This document shows, piece by piece, positions 46,995 to 60,600 of a stretch of 64,000 nt of DNA; position 1 is the first letter of the stretch; each line of letters starts with the position of its first letter. The position numbers and the translations under genes were made by a program. The stretch comes from Nymphaea colorata (lineage: Eukaryota > Streptophyta > Magnoliopsida > Nymphaeales > Nymphaeaceae): the NCBI RefSeq assembly GCF_008831285.2, contig NC_045150.1, forward strand, positions 5,218,001 to 5,282,000. The letters are read 5' to 3'. The notes below the pieces were generated by a model that was not told where the DNA came from, searched no databases, and saw nothing but the letters and a program-made list of their open reading frames with translations.

Positions 46995-48137
46995 GGCCCC
47001 GTTTGATGGCTGGGGTAAAATGAGAGGAGGGGGTGAAATTTGTATGGGCGGGTGAAATTTCACCCGCCCGACTAAAAACACAACAAATGGGGTGAAATTT
47101 CACCCGTTTGTTGTAAAAGGGAGCGGGTGAAATTTCACCCGCTCGACATGCTTTCTCACCGTTGCATTTGAGTCGTTGGCGGCAATCGCCGTTTCTCTCC
47201 ACATCTCTGCACCCTCATCTCTTTCAATCTATCATCTCCACATCTCCGTTTCCCTCATCTCTTCCAATCTATCATCTCCACATCTCCGTTTATCTCTTGG
47301 CCGCGCATCATCAATGAAGTTCAGAAGCTGCTCTTTCGTCACCTCATGAGTTTCAAAGATGCTCGTCGTGTCATGAGTTCCAGAGATGCTCGACAATGAA
47401 AAGAAGAACTAGGGCTTTGCGTGGGATGAAGATCGACCTTCAGGCAGACTTCCCAATCTTGGGGGTTGGCTTGGAGCAGTACGACGGCCATTGTAGGGAT
47501 AAGAATGGAATAAAATCCTGTTCAAGTTCTTCCCAGCATCCACCCTCACCGAAACTCCACCGCCTCCCGCCTGAACCCAACATCGATTGTTCCCCCACCA
47601 TCCCATGATTGTGAAGCATTCGAGCTGTGCTTGTTAAACCAACATCGTTCTTGTGTGATTCCTTTGTTTTGGTAAGTCCTCCCCTATCTGACCGCTATTA
47701 TTGGCTTCTGCCTTGCAATGCATCATTCTTAGTTATTTTCCCTCTCTCGGTGGTCGAGCTCAACCACCAGTAACCATTTGAAACCTCAGTGTCATTCAGC
47801 TCTGGCCCCAGCATCATTCGCCGATGCCATCCCTGCTTCACTGCTCGCTTGCTTCATTGTCCATTGCCCCTGTCCATCGGCTTCAGCCAGAATCGACAAG
47901 CGACGCCATTGTCTTCACCTCCTTCCAATTGCCTCCCCATTTTCAGCCGCTTCTTTCTTCCTGTGCATCAAACAAGATTAAATTTACCACGTTAAATTTC
48001 ACCCGACAATCAAACAGGGACTTAGATTGGAAGAGGGAGAAATTTCATCTTGTAAATTTTTCCAGAAAAATTTACCATAGTAAATTTATCATGTTAAATT
48101 TACCGTGTTAAATTTCAACCGACAATCAAACGGGCCC
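46995..48137. mobile_element. PIF/Harbinger-type non-autonomous DNA transposon
   Basis: The terminal inverted repeat is GGCCCCGTTTGAT at the left and GGGCCCGTTTGAT as the reverse complement at the right, flanked by TAA on both sides (46992-46994, 48138-48140), the 3-bp TWA duplication of Harbinger. The 1143 bp contain repeated palindromes GGTGAAATTTCACC near both ends and gttaaattt(c/a)acc repeats near the right end. No transposase is visible. Confidence 0.82.
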
Positions 48138-48140
48138 TAA

Positions 48141-49665
48141 GGATGTCCCTGATAATTTATCTAGTTAATCAAAGCACAATGCCCTTTGCAAACCAAGAAC
48201 AAGCTGGACTCTCTTTATAGTACCATAGTCACAAATAATGTTTTGGAGTTTTAAACGGTGAGGTTTTTCTTGGGTATAATACAGCGAGCTCGAAAAAAAG
48301 GAAAAAATGGGGAAAGTATGGTAAATTTTTTTTTTTTTTAAAATCCTAAAAATTAAGGAAAATAAAATAAATAAAAAACTTATAAGACAATACATGTATG
48401 ATTTTATATATATGTATATTATATGATTATAATTATATATACAACATAAACACAATAACCATGCATTATTAAGCTGCACCCACTGCACACCCAATGTGCA
48501 CCTGATTTCTTGTGTAGCAGCAAATTTACAGCGTGGTCAGCACCCATGTGACAAACCTAGTAATCACGATCTTTTAATGGACACACTTCAACACGATGTG
48601 TGCAGTCCATTTAGAGCCCCTTAATCCACACGAACATGTAACCCATCATAAGAACGTGAGAAGTTAAAAACAAGAGGGAGCGAGAGACACTGAGAGAACC
48701 GCTGGCTGTGTGGAAACTGGACACCCAGCATAGCAACGGCAGAAACTGAGGGATGGGTAAAAGAATGGACAGAAATTGAGAGAGATGGAAGGAGAACAGG
48801 CAGAAAGAGAGACGGGGAATAGAGAGATTGCTAAGAAGAGATTTAAACTTTGGGTAAGACCTAAAGAGAAAGAAAATGAAGAATGAAATCTGTTGCCTAT
48901 CTCAATGGACTGAATAAGCAGTTGTTTTCTCCAACTCCCATGGCATAACTCGGCTTTTTCAGAAACCCTAGAACGCCCATTTCCTTCCTTCGAACTCGAT
49001 TTAGGTATAATCGATGAAGTCGACCTTTTTTTTACGTCTGTTTACTTTAAAGCCATTATACTTTTCAAATATTACAAGTTATTCCACCGAGCCCCAAAAA
49101 AATTTACACATCAAAAAAGACATGAGAAAATGCGTTTTAAATGTGTATCTTTTGTGTCTTTTTCATTTTTTCTGTTTTTTCAAAAAAATGCGAATTTTTT
49201 CCCTTTTTTTGGCAAATGCATTTCTTGCGTTTTTTCACGTTTTTTTCTAAAATAAATCTTTTTATACTAAAGTATTGTGGTGAGCTATTGGCTTTGGCTT
49301 ATGTTATTTGATGGTTTCCTTAATTACGAGCTATGAAAGGAAAAAGAAAGAAGATTAATATTTTTTTTTTCAAGAGAGAACAAAGGGGGTTGAAGTTAGA
49401 CAGCTGATATCTAAAAGACTAAAACTACCAGTTGAACAGTGATATTATATGGTTGAGGTGCATGCATCAGGCCTTGTGCTCAGCGAGACCAGTGAGAATC
49501 ATGACAGCAAATAACTGCCCTTGCTTCTTGTCTAAGGTCATCATCCATTTTGATCTCAGTGGCATGGCATTGCTTTTGGCTTCATGGCCCTGCTTGGCAA
49601 GGCAGACAAGTTAAGGTCTAGTTGCTGCTAAATGTTGTTAAAGGTGTATGCTTCGAGGCATCAAC
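48141..49665. other. Spacer with repeat debris
   Basis: No gene was recognised. 48222-48300 starts with the same accatagtcacaaat motif as the element at 49666 and looks like a one-ended relative. 48660-48850 is purine-rich. 49050-49260 is T-rich and resembles an inverted, diverged copy of the same AT-rich family. Confidence 0.45.
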
Positions 49666-50080
49666 CATAGTCACAAATATTGATAATGGGTTTCAAACGA
49701 TGGGGTTTTCTCTTGAGTATTTTTTGCCAAAGCTGAAAATCTCGAAAAATGTTCGTCAATTTTTTAGAAAAGAAAAAATCTTAAAAATTAGGAAAACGTA
49801 AAATAAATGAAAAATAACAAAAAAAATTCATAAAATGATAAAACTGATGTTTTAGTAATGATAGAAATGAAGACAAATAATTTAACTTAAGTTTTAAACT
49901 TTAAAGCAAAAATAATATAAAAATAACGAGAAAAAGCAAAAAAACGTGAAAAATGCTAAAAAACACAAAAAAAAATTCATTTTGGAGTTATTTTTAACAT
50001 AAAAAGTGGGTTTCCTTTGTCTTCATTGTTTTTGACATTTTTTGGGTCTTTTTCGAAAAAGTCGGGTTTTTGTGACTATG
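49666..50080. mobile_element. Small AT-rich element with 12-bp inverted ends
   Basis: CATAGTCACAAA at the left (49666-49677) and its exact reverse complement TTTGTGACTATG at the right (50069-50080) enclose about 415 bp of very AT-rich, non-coding sequence. No convincing target duplication was seen, so the superfamily is open. Confidence 0.7.
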
Positions 50081-51864
50081 CAGTGAACTGTATGCCTCAA
50101 AGCATTTTCAAATAAAAGGCACCTCAAAGCATTAAGTGCAAGCCTCATTTGATTTGCATATCATGCCTGAGGCATGACTTTTTTTTTTCTTATAGAAAAA
50201 AAAAAACAAAACTTGAGGTTATCTCATTTTCACCTTTTCTTTTGCTGCATAACCTACCGAACCTTCTCTCCTCTTGTTCCTCATCATTGAAGCTGCCAAG
50301 GGTTCACTGCTACCTAGCTTCTCTCAAAATTCATTGTCAGTGCTACTTAGGGGTCTCTTTCTTTTTCTGTCTCCCTCTCTCAATTGAGGGCTGTTGGAGA
50401 GGGAGGCTCAGTCAAGTTGAGTGCCAGATAGGGATTTCTTTAACAGAATTGTTAATAGCCAAAGTAGAAGTCTTGATTGTTTGGGGAAACCACACAATTT
50501 TGGTTAGCATCTAGCATGCTGCACCAGATGGGTGGCTATGTTGATGTAAATGTTTTTGCAGTTGATATTGTTTTCTTTCTCTTCTTCTCTACGCGTTTGG
50601 CTTTCAGGATGTGATTTTACTGTTATAATGGGACATGTATAGATATACCCCTGTTCCCCTGCACGCCAACAAATCAACAATAAGATGTTCTTGTGATTTG
50701 ATAGAATGCAGATCATACCTTTTATATCTACTATGAGTATTGTACAAAATGGTATTCTTCGCACCTTGCATCAGTACTATATTTTGTCTCCTTTCTTCAC
50801 TGTATAATTTCTTGGAATATTTTGAATACTGAATTGCATACCTTTTAGTTTGGCAGTCAGGCTTCATTCAATTTACTACATCTCATCCTCTTGCTTTTTT
50901 GCGCATTAGAGGATAGGTAATGTGAGTGTGTGTCCCTTTCATCACTAAGATCCATGATTTTCACATGTGACTGGTCGTATAGTTGTTTTCTGTATGTCAT
51001 TTTCTTAACCATGAGTGTGCAATCCTGACGGGCTCCAGTAACAGGCTTTGTTGCCATCTTGAGAGCAAACATATAATTTGCACTGCTTATTTTTATGTTT
51101 TTATCAGCACAAAAGTTTGTATGAGTGTTAGTGTTTGAGTTGTTTGGAGTCATCTTCATAGTCGTGTGCATTCTTATGTTAATTACAGTAACTGCTTCTC
51201 ATGTTTAGGCTACAATCCAGGTCTTAGGAAACCATTGAGCATATTAGGGATAGTGCAGAAGAGGGTTGTACATGAAAATTCTAGTAGCTGATTGGTTTTC
51301 TGTTTTTTTCTTTTTCTTTTGTTCTTCTTTTATTCTTTTTAGATACTTGGTGTTACAGAAGGCTATTTAGCACAGTTGCTGATTTTGTTGTAGTAATGGC
51401 TTAAGATGTTACATTTGTATGTTCATCTTGTTGTTTTTCATCCTTAAGCTCAGTTATGAAAATCACTTATGGTGAGCAGAAATCTTCTATTCATGGAGCA
51501 GGGAATGGAGTCGGCCAGGAATTGTGATTCTCAAACATGAGCCTGATTTGTTTTGTTGGAGGTGCGGGCTTGAGAAGGTCCTTGGGTAAGAATTAGTACT
51601 TGGACCATTATCTTTTCCATTCAAGATGGAGGCTGACTTTGGGATCGATTCAATAGATAAGAATTAATTTGTTTATGTGGGTTTTCTTTTAATTTTTTTC
51701 ATTATTTTAGTGGATATTATATATTTTACAATTTTGATCCTGAAGCCTATGCTTCAACAATGCAAGGCCTATGCCTCGCCTTACAATAGGCTCAATGCGT
51801 TGCTTCGCCTCGTTGCATTTAACAACATTGGCTCCTGCTAGCACAGAGAGTGGCGGATCGAGGG
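50081..51864. other. Upstream region of the IPCS gene
   Basis: No reading frame of known family. It probably holds the promoter and 5' UTR of the synthase gene, perhaps with a non-coding exon, but no clear core promoter signal can be singled out. Confidence 0.4.
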
Positions 51865-52228
51865 ATGACGCTTTACATTGCTCGTGAAGCTTCCAAGGCA
51901 TGTTTTTTTTTTCTCTATCTTTTCCTCTTCTTCCATTCTCTTCTCCTTCTCTCTTTGTTTTCCCTTCTTTTTGTTTTATCCATTTTCGTTCTTTTTGTTT
52001 GGAGCTCGACACAAGTTGTCAATTTTTATCTAACAGAGATGGCTAATGAGAATTTGCCAAAAAAAGAACTTTTTCTTTTTCCTTTATTTATTTATTTTGC
52101 TGATTTAAGTCAAACGCCAACGCATTTCACTGACAGCTATGGAGGAGGATCACGTTGGAGATGACGATAGAGTTACTTCTTCTGGCTGAGAAATGGAAGT
52201 TTCTTCTGCTAGGACTTATTTTTCAGGT

Positions 52229-52259
<31 letters not shown>

Positions 52260-52633
52260 CGCGCACAATCACTCTCACACTCTCTTTCTTTTGAATTTCT
52301 TGATAACTGTGGATTGTGTTCATGGCAAGGGTCTTTATTGAATATCTATATGTTCGAGGGTTTGATTTGTTTAGTTTTCATCTTCAAAAAGAGGCTTCCC
52401 GTTGAAGAAATTATAGAGACCGAAGGCAATTTATGGGTCAAGTATTGTGAGGAATTAGCTTCCCATTGTTCGGAAATGTATCCTCTTTCATCAAACAATA
52501 ATGTATTCTATGTGTCTTTATAGTTTTATGGTTTAATGTTTCAAAACCTGTAAGGTGATCATTGCATACTTAGGTACTGCCTGATAGAAATGTAGCACCA
52601 ATATCTGTAACCCGAAAACAGCACTCACGCAGG

Positions 52634-52681
<48 letters not shown>

Positions 52682-55600
52682 ACAAGAAGAAACTGAGGAG
52701 AAGAAGCCGTAGCCAAAATGGTTTGCACGGCCTCTATTTATAATCTCATTTTCAGAATTCTAAGAGTCTCCAATCGTAGAATCCTAGGAGATTTCACAAG
52801 CTCCAAGGACATTAATTACATCATAGAAACCTAAGAGACTTCACATATTACAAGGATATTAACTACAACATAGAATCCTAGGAGACTTCCCATATAGATA
52901 TTAACTATAACATAGAATCCTAAGAGACTCTTCACATGTTACAAGGACATTAAATATTTTAACACATTCTACAAGGAGGTGGAATCCTAAGAGACTCCTC
53001 TTCAACGTGCTGGTGAAGGATTTATATTTTAACACCCTCCCTCAAGTTGTGCATGGTTTTGCACCATGTACAACTTGCCTTTTAGAAACCAGAATCGTTC
53101 CTTTGTTAATCCTTTTGTAAATAAGTCTGCAACTTGTTCATCTGTACGAACATAAATAGGCTGAATTTCCTTGTCTTCCACCTTTTGTCTAACAAAGTGT
53201 TGATCAATCTCAATGTGCTTTGTTCGACCATGTTGTACGGGATTAAAGGCAATGTTAATAGCGCTTTGATTATCGCACATTAACATTGATGTTTTAATCT
53301 TTTCTCCAATGTCTTCTAGCAAATGTCTAACCCATGTAACTTCAGCAGTACCTGCAGCCATGCATCTGTATTCAGCTTCAGTGCTGGATCTTGCTACTGC
53401 CTTTTGCTTTCGACAACTCCAAGACACAAGATTACGTCCAATGAAAATACAAAAACCAGAAATGGACTTTCTTTGATCGGGATCTCCAGCCCAATCTGCA
53501 TCTGTGAATGTCATAAGTTGATGTCCAGTAGTTATATTTTCACTCTTACCATAAACTAAGCCATCTCCTGCTGTCCCTTTAAGATATCTTAATATTCTTT
53601 TGACAGCATCCATGTGAGTATCTCTAGGTGCAGGCATAAATTGGGATACTTGATTCACAGCATATATAATATCTGGTCTAGTAAATGTAAGATATTGAAG
53701 TGCCCCAACAATACTTCGATATTGCGTAGGATCTTCATATAACTCCCCATCTTGAGCACTTAGTCTTTGATTTAGAACACTAGGAGTTCCAACAGGCTTA
53801 CAATCAGACATACCTGACTTTTTCAACAAATCCAACGTGTATTTCTGTTGTGTCAATGTGAGGCGATTATTGTGCCTATCAATCTCCACTCCAAGAAAGA
53901 ATCGTAAATCACCAAGCTCTTTCATTTTGAAGTTTTGCATCATCAAAACTTTAGCTTCTTCTATGTGTTTTTCTGAATTGCCTGTGATAACAATATCATC
54001 AACATATATAAGAAGTAAAGTAAATATGTTTTCCTTTCGATAAATGAAAAGAGAGTGATCTAGAGGACATCTCCGAAAACCACATTCTTGAATCTTGCAA
54101 GAGAAACTGTCAAACCACGAACGTGAGGCCTGTTTAAGTCCATAAATAGATTTTCTTAGTTTGCAAACCCATGCATGAGAGTCTCCTTTCGTGTATCCTG
54201 GAGGTTGTTCCATATATACTTCCTCCCTTAAATCACCATGAAGAAAAGCATTCTTCACGTCCATTTGATGTAGTCTCCATCCATATTCAACTGCCAATGA
54301 TATAATCACGCGAATTGTTCCCATTTTGATCACAGGGCTGAATGTCTCATCATAATCTTCTCCATATTGTTGTGTAAACCCTTTTGCTACTAACCTTGCT
54401 TTGTGTCTTTCTATGCTGCCGTCAGGTTTGTATTTAATTTTGTATACCCATTTGGAGCCCACTACGTTCTTTTCGTGTGGCCTCGGAACGATCTCCCATG
54501 TTCCACATTCATGCAAGGCATCCATTTCTTCTTTCATAGCCTTTCTCCAATGATGTGATTTTGATGCTTCATCAAATGAAGTAGGTTCTTCCTCCTTGCC
54601 AACTTTTGCCATGAATAACTGAAAATCAAGTGATAAAGAATCATAGCTAACCCACCTGTGAATGGGATGACGAATGCGTTGGGATCTTCTAAGGTGGGGC
54701 ATGTTGTCTTCTTCACTGTGAGCATCTCTGTCCCTTAGTCGTCGACTGTAGATAAGACCCGAATACCGATGTGCATCGTTGCTCTGTTCATTATTGTTTT
54801 CGTGATGACTTAATGACTGTGTTGGATCTTCTTGATTTTCACTTTGAGCCATATCCGACGGTTGTATTGCTCTCTCTGAATCTTCACTTTGAGGCACATC
54901 ATTTTCTATAACAGGATCTGCATTGAATAACTGTGTACTGGTCCAGGGATCATAAGATTCAATGGTCATAGGCATTTCATTTGTATTATCAAAACTATGT
55001 TCATCAAAAATGACATTTCTTGAAGTTTTGATACGTTTAGTTGTTGGATCATAGCATCGAAAACCTTTATATTCATCAGCATATCCAACGAATCTACATT
55101 GAATAGCTTTGTCTTGAAACTTGTTCCTCAAGGCAGCATCAACGTGAACATAGCATACACAACCAAAAACCTTCAAGTTCTTGTAATCAGGTTGTTTGCC
55201 TAAGAGTGTAAAATATGGCGATTTAGACATCAAGAGTGTCATAGGCAAACAATTTATTATGTATACAGCAGTATGGAAGGCTTCAGTCCACAAGGAAATG
55301 GGCACATTAGTATCATGCATCATGCTCATAGCGCTTTCAACTATATGTCGATGTTTTCGCTCAACTACACCATTTTGTTGTGGTGTGTAAGGGCAGGAAA
55401 TTTGTCTAGTTATCCCTTTTTCACGTAGAAATTCAATAAAATCAAGCGAGGAATATTCTCCTCCTCCATCACATTGAAAATGCACCACATTGGATGAAAA
55501 TTTAGTTTGAATCATGGCATAGAAGTTTCGAAATATGTGAGGTACTTCTGATTTGTGTTTCATGAAGTAAATCCAGGTGAAACGTGAGTAAGAGTCAATG

Positions 55601-57617
55601 AATAAGACATAATATCTTGACCCAGACATGGAATCAATAGGGGCTGGCCCCCATACATCAGAAAAAATAGTTTCAAAAGGTTTGGAAGCCCTTTGATTTA
55701 TATTATGGAAAGGTAAAACATGACTCTTACAAAGTCCACAACTTGAACATTTTTTGACACTTGAAGTAAGAGGTAAACTTGATCTTGGAATGAGACTATC
55801 TGTGACAAGTTTTTCAATGAAATGTCGACCACAGTGTCCTAGCCGACTATGCCACAAATCAGACTCCAAAAATTGGTTAGGGCCCCTTACTTTTGATTGA
55901 AAATGGCAAGAACTTGGCACTGATGACGCATTATGAGAAAGAGAAAATGTCTTCAATCCTATATCAAAAGTGGATGAATCCTTGGGTAGACATTCCTTGA
56001 GGACGTACATATTCCCTTGACGCTCCCCTCTAGCGAACATTTTCTTCGTTTGGAGGTCCTTGACATAGACAGAAGAAGGTGTGAATTCAACAGAAGAGCT
56101 TGTATCATCAATGAGTTTAGAAATGGATATGATGTTCTTTTTGATATTGGGAGCAAGAACAACATTAGACAGTGATAGAGACGAGGATGACAATGGAATA
56201 TGTGCATTTCCAATATGTGTAATAGGATGAGATTTTCCATCACCTGTTATAATGCAACTTCTACCGTAATGAGGGGATAAGTTAGTCAATTTACCTGCAT
56301 TTCCTGTCACATGGGTAGCTGCACCTGAATCCAAGAACCATTCTCCCTGCTCATTTTGCTTTATAGTCATCTTTGAGAATGCGGCCATCAATAGCTGTTG
56401 CATATCTTCAGCGGTGGATTTAGAACTTTGTCCTCCTTGTTTATAATCATGTCTTACCCCTTTGTTTTTATTTTGAGGATTAAACCAACATTGTGCCTTC
56501 ATGTGTCCTTTCTTGTTGCACTGAAAACAAATTGGTATTTTTCTTGAAGTATCCAAAAGAGACATACCTTGGTTATGTGGTGTTGGTAGAATGCCACGAC
56601 CACTATGGTTGGAGTTCCCATGGCTCTTACCAAACTTTACATTCATAGCCAACACATTTTGGGAGTTCCCTTGATCAGTCCTTTCAATGACTCTTTTCAT
56701 ATTCATTTCATGTTGGAGAAGTTTACCTTGTAGTTCGTTGAAGGAAGGCAGAACAGGAAGGACCTCAAGAGCTGTAATAAAAGCATGATAATCATGCCCA
56801 AGTCCATTCAAGGTTTGCTGCACCTTTTCCTTATCAGAAATGTTATTCCCTGAGGCAGCAAGTTGGTCTGCGACGGCCTTAATACGCCCCAAATAATCCA
56901 TGATAGACGTTGAACCTTTGCTCAAATTCTGAAATTCTTTCTTTAAGTACATAATTCGAGCTTCTGATATTTGGAAAAAGGTATCAGCAAGGGTTTCCCA
57001 TAATTCTTCTGCAGTACAATCATCAGAAACTGAAAGTAACACTTGTTGAGATAAAGTGGACAAAATATACGCAACCAGACTTTGATCACGTCTCATCCAC
57101 ATAGCATGTTCAGGATTGTTGTCTTCATGAACAGCAATAACTTCTCCTGCCTCATTTTTTATTTCCTGTAAGACGGATATTGGTGGAGCCTTTGTTGAAC
57201 TATCGAGATGTCCAAAGAGGCCTTGACTTCTTATGAAAGGCATGATTTGCCTTTTCCAGATCAGATAATTCTCATGGTTGAGTTTTTCGGTAATAAGGTG
57301 AGGAAGAAAACTTGAGGACATGCCAGAATGCGAAAGGTTTTCCATGACAACAGAAAGGAATGGTATATAGGTAGAAGATGAGAGAGAAAGAAGACACGAT
57401 ATAACAAGATGTGCCCTTGGTAAGCAAGAAGAAAAAGGAACAAGAATTGCGCAAGGGAAAAGTAAATTCAGGATAGAGACAAGATGAGAAAAGAGTTCTA
57501 ACCAGATCAGACTTGTTTGGGCATTTCGTTTGGTAGAGATAACGTAACCTGGCGCTCTGATACCATGATAGAAATGTAGCACCAATATCTGTAACCCGAA
57601 AACAGCACTCACGCAGG

Positions 57618-57663
<46 letters not shown>

Positions 57664-60600
57664 ACAAGAAGAAACTGAGGAGAAGAAGCCGTAGCCAAAA
57701 TGGTTTGCACGGCCTCTATTTATAATCTCATTTTCAGAATTCTAAGAGTCTCCAATCGTAGAATCCTAGGAGATTTCACAAGCTCCAAGGACATTAATTA
57801 CATCATAGAAACCTAAGAGACTTCACATATTACAAGGATATTAACTACAACATAGAATCCTAGGATACTTCCCATATAGATATTAACTATAACATAGAAT
57901 CCTAGGAGACTCTTCACATGTTACAAGGACATTAAATATTTTAACACATTCTACAAGGAGGTGGAATCCTAAGAGACTCCTCTTCAACGTGCTGGTGAAG
58001 GATTTATATTTTAACACTGCCTTCCATAATATAGTTACTGAGTGACGAGAAAAGTTCACCTTATTGCAAGCTTCTGTTCTGCCTGAAAATAAAAATATCA
58101 ATATCAAGTTCTGGATGACTCTTGTTCTGGTTAGCCATTCATTATCATTACAACCCTTCTGACCATCAGGAAATTGAAAGAGTATCGAAAGAAAAATGAA
58201 GAGCTGTTGGTTATTGAGGTCTTTTGCTTGGACACACTATCGTTGTTTCTTAATCTATGTGTGGCTTGCAAGCACATCAAATTGGCTCTATTCTTTTCTC
58301 ACGCACTCTTTTCAGTAGTTCCACTATTTTTTATTTTTGCTTTTATTCTGCTGATTGTTATTTGAGGGATCATGCTTACTATCTATTTCCATGTGCAGTA
58401 TCTCCATGGATTGGCTGCTCGAGGAGTTCATTATTTGCATCGTCCAGGTCCAATACTTCAAGATGTTGGGTTTGCGATTCTTCCAGTATGTATACTCTTG
58501 CTTCTTGTTGGACAATTGGTCTTTTGAGTGCATTTGGAGAATAAATTAATCACTTGGCATGTCTTAGGAGCTTGGTCCAGATGAAGGGTACATTAGTGAG
58601 ACCGTCTTTACATTCATTTTCTTCTCCTTCGTCTTGGTGAGCTTCTATTTCTCCTTGTTCAACATATTGTGAATCTTGTTTCCTTACCTTGTTCAACATA
58701 TTGTGAATCTTGTTTCCTTACCTTGTTCAACATATTGTGAATCTTGTTTTCATGGGCCAAGTGAAAGTCCTATGTGTGAAGATTCTTACTCAGTGATTGG
58801 TCTACTCATAATAACCTTGGATTTACTTCCTGTCTTTAATTGCAACTGCTGCATCACTAAAACCTTTAAGTTTATCTATGCATTTCCTTATAAAATGAAG
58901 TGTTATACATCTTAATTTGTTGAACCGAGAGTTTAAGAATAGTCTGCTTGGTAAAGAGGTTCCTTCAGAATTTAAAAAGAAATAGAAGGAGAGAAAAAAA
59001 ATGTGCCTTTCTATTTTGAATTTCTGTGCATTTTCTAAGAAGTTCAGTGCTGAAAATAATGGAGAAGATGGACCATGACAACTCAGTTTAATAATTTAAT
59101 CTGAAGGTTGCATTTGATAGTAGATATTACACAGATAAACAATGAACCTTACCATGCAAATTTTTGTTGCCGAATTCCTATGACGGTAATTCAAATTGAG
59201 GGCAGTTAATGAGAATTCGGGCTCAAATTTGACTTCCTTGGGGGAAATAAGGATTGGGAAAAACCAGAACTTGTTGTACAGCTGTTTCATGTGTTTAATG
59301 ACAAAGTATACTGTTATCCCTTTGAATGTAAATTTGCTCTGATCATCTCTCTATTGCTTGGACTATCTTCAACAATCAGCATTTTGAAATCGGTTTCGTT
59401 ATAGCCTCAGATAGGTTCTTTTTGACCGAATTTTCATTTTTCACTTTTATTTGTTTTTGGCCACTAATTCCGCTTTTTTCTAGTGATGTTAGATAGTGTT
59501 GCTTTTAGGAGTTTATGTATCAGAGTAGCCAAACATAAATGTGAGGTGCTTACATGCAAGATGCTTCTATCTTTGGCGTTTTTGTTTATGAGTTGCAATG
59601 AAGTACTTTTGTCACACACTAGAAGTTAGAGACTCAGCACACTCTTTTGCCCCATTCTTCTTCATTAGCCATTTTCGATGATTTTCCTAGTTGTTGTTAC
59701 CATCAATTTGCTCCACCTTGTTGGTCATTGTATGAGGACAATCAGGTATAGATTTCTTGTAATAATATTCTGCAGCTTTGCAAATATGACCTGTTTAGAG
59801 CAGACAAGATTGGGGCTCTAGGTCTAAGTGCTTCGTGAGGTCCTTGGAACGAGATTCTTCCTTGAGAATGTAAAGCTCCGACTTCTGTTTGCAACTTAGG
59901 AATTAGTGGAGATAATCCTGTTTGTGTATTTTTTCTCCCTCACATGTTTGATGATTTATTATTTGTTCACAGCATTGCTGTTCGAAGACGATGTTGTATT
60001 GCACAAAACAGAGAATTATGGTCCGGTTGTTAATAATTTTAATCTTGTAGCCAAACACTAGACATGTATGGAATCGACAGTCAACCTGAAGCAGCCATTA
60101 TGCTTGAACCATGATTGAGTTGGTTATGGGATCTGGACAAGAACATGTGTTTCCTTTGATCACTGCTGAGTTCAGTTTACCTTTTCTCTAATCTATTGGT
60201 TGCTTTGCTACCTTTTCTTTCTGTTCCATCTTTGTGTGCATGTGCATGCATTGGTGTATGATCTCTGCTTGCGTGTGTGCACATGTGCAGGTGCTAGTGT
60301 GTACTTGATATCTTTCTGTTAGCTGTGTAACTACAGTTGTTGAATGATGTTGCCTTGTTCTCTTGTTAGTGTTTCATTTGTTGATTATTCTAATTGTCCG
60401 TCATTGCTGTTGCAGTGGACTTTTAATCCTTTTATCTTTCACAGCAAGAGGTTCTACACTGTACTGCTCTGGTGTAGGGTGCTGGCTTTTCTAGTGGTCA
60501 GTTGAGATTTATCAAATTTTGTTCTCTTTTTTTTTGTATAATTTTGTAGCACTGGCATGAAGTTAGTTTAATTACATCTGCAATCAATAGCACCTATCAA

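Larger units (their letters stand above)
52582..58016 (-). mobile_element. Complete Ty1/copia retrotransposon in IPCS intron 2
   Basis: A 5435-bp element in antisense to the host gene. Both LTRs are complete; the target duplication CTGCC flanks it (52577-52581 and 58017-58021). Primer site, polypurine tract and one unbroken gag-pol frame are all present. The two LTRs differ by two substitutions that I can see plus the length of a GA run, so insertion was recent. It accounts for most of the 6.2-kb intron, which would otherwise be about 730 bp. Confidence 0.97.

Noticed and set aside
47396-48111. Several small frames between 47396 and 48111
   Set aside because: They lie inside the Harbinger-type element, overlap in all frames and resemble no protein.
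57346-57612. Upstream extension of the copia gag-pol frame
   Set aside because: It begins with GTG inside the LTR and crosses the primer site; the ATG at 57345 starts a proper gag sequence.
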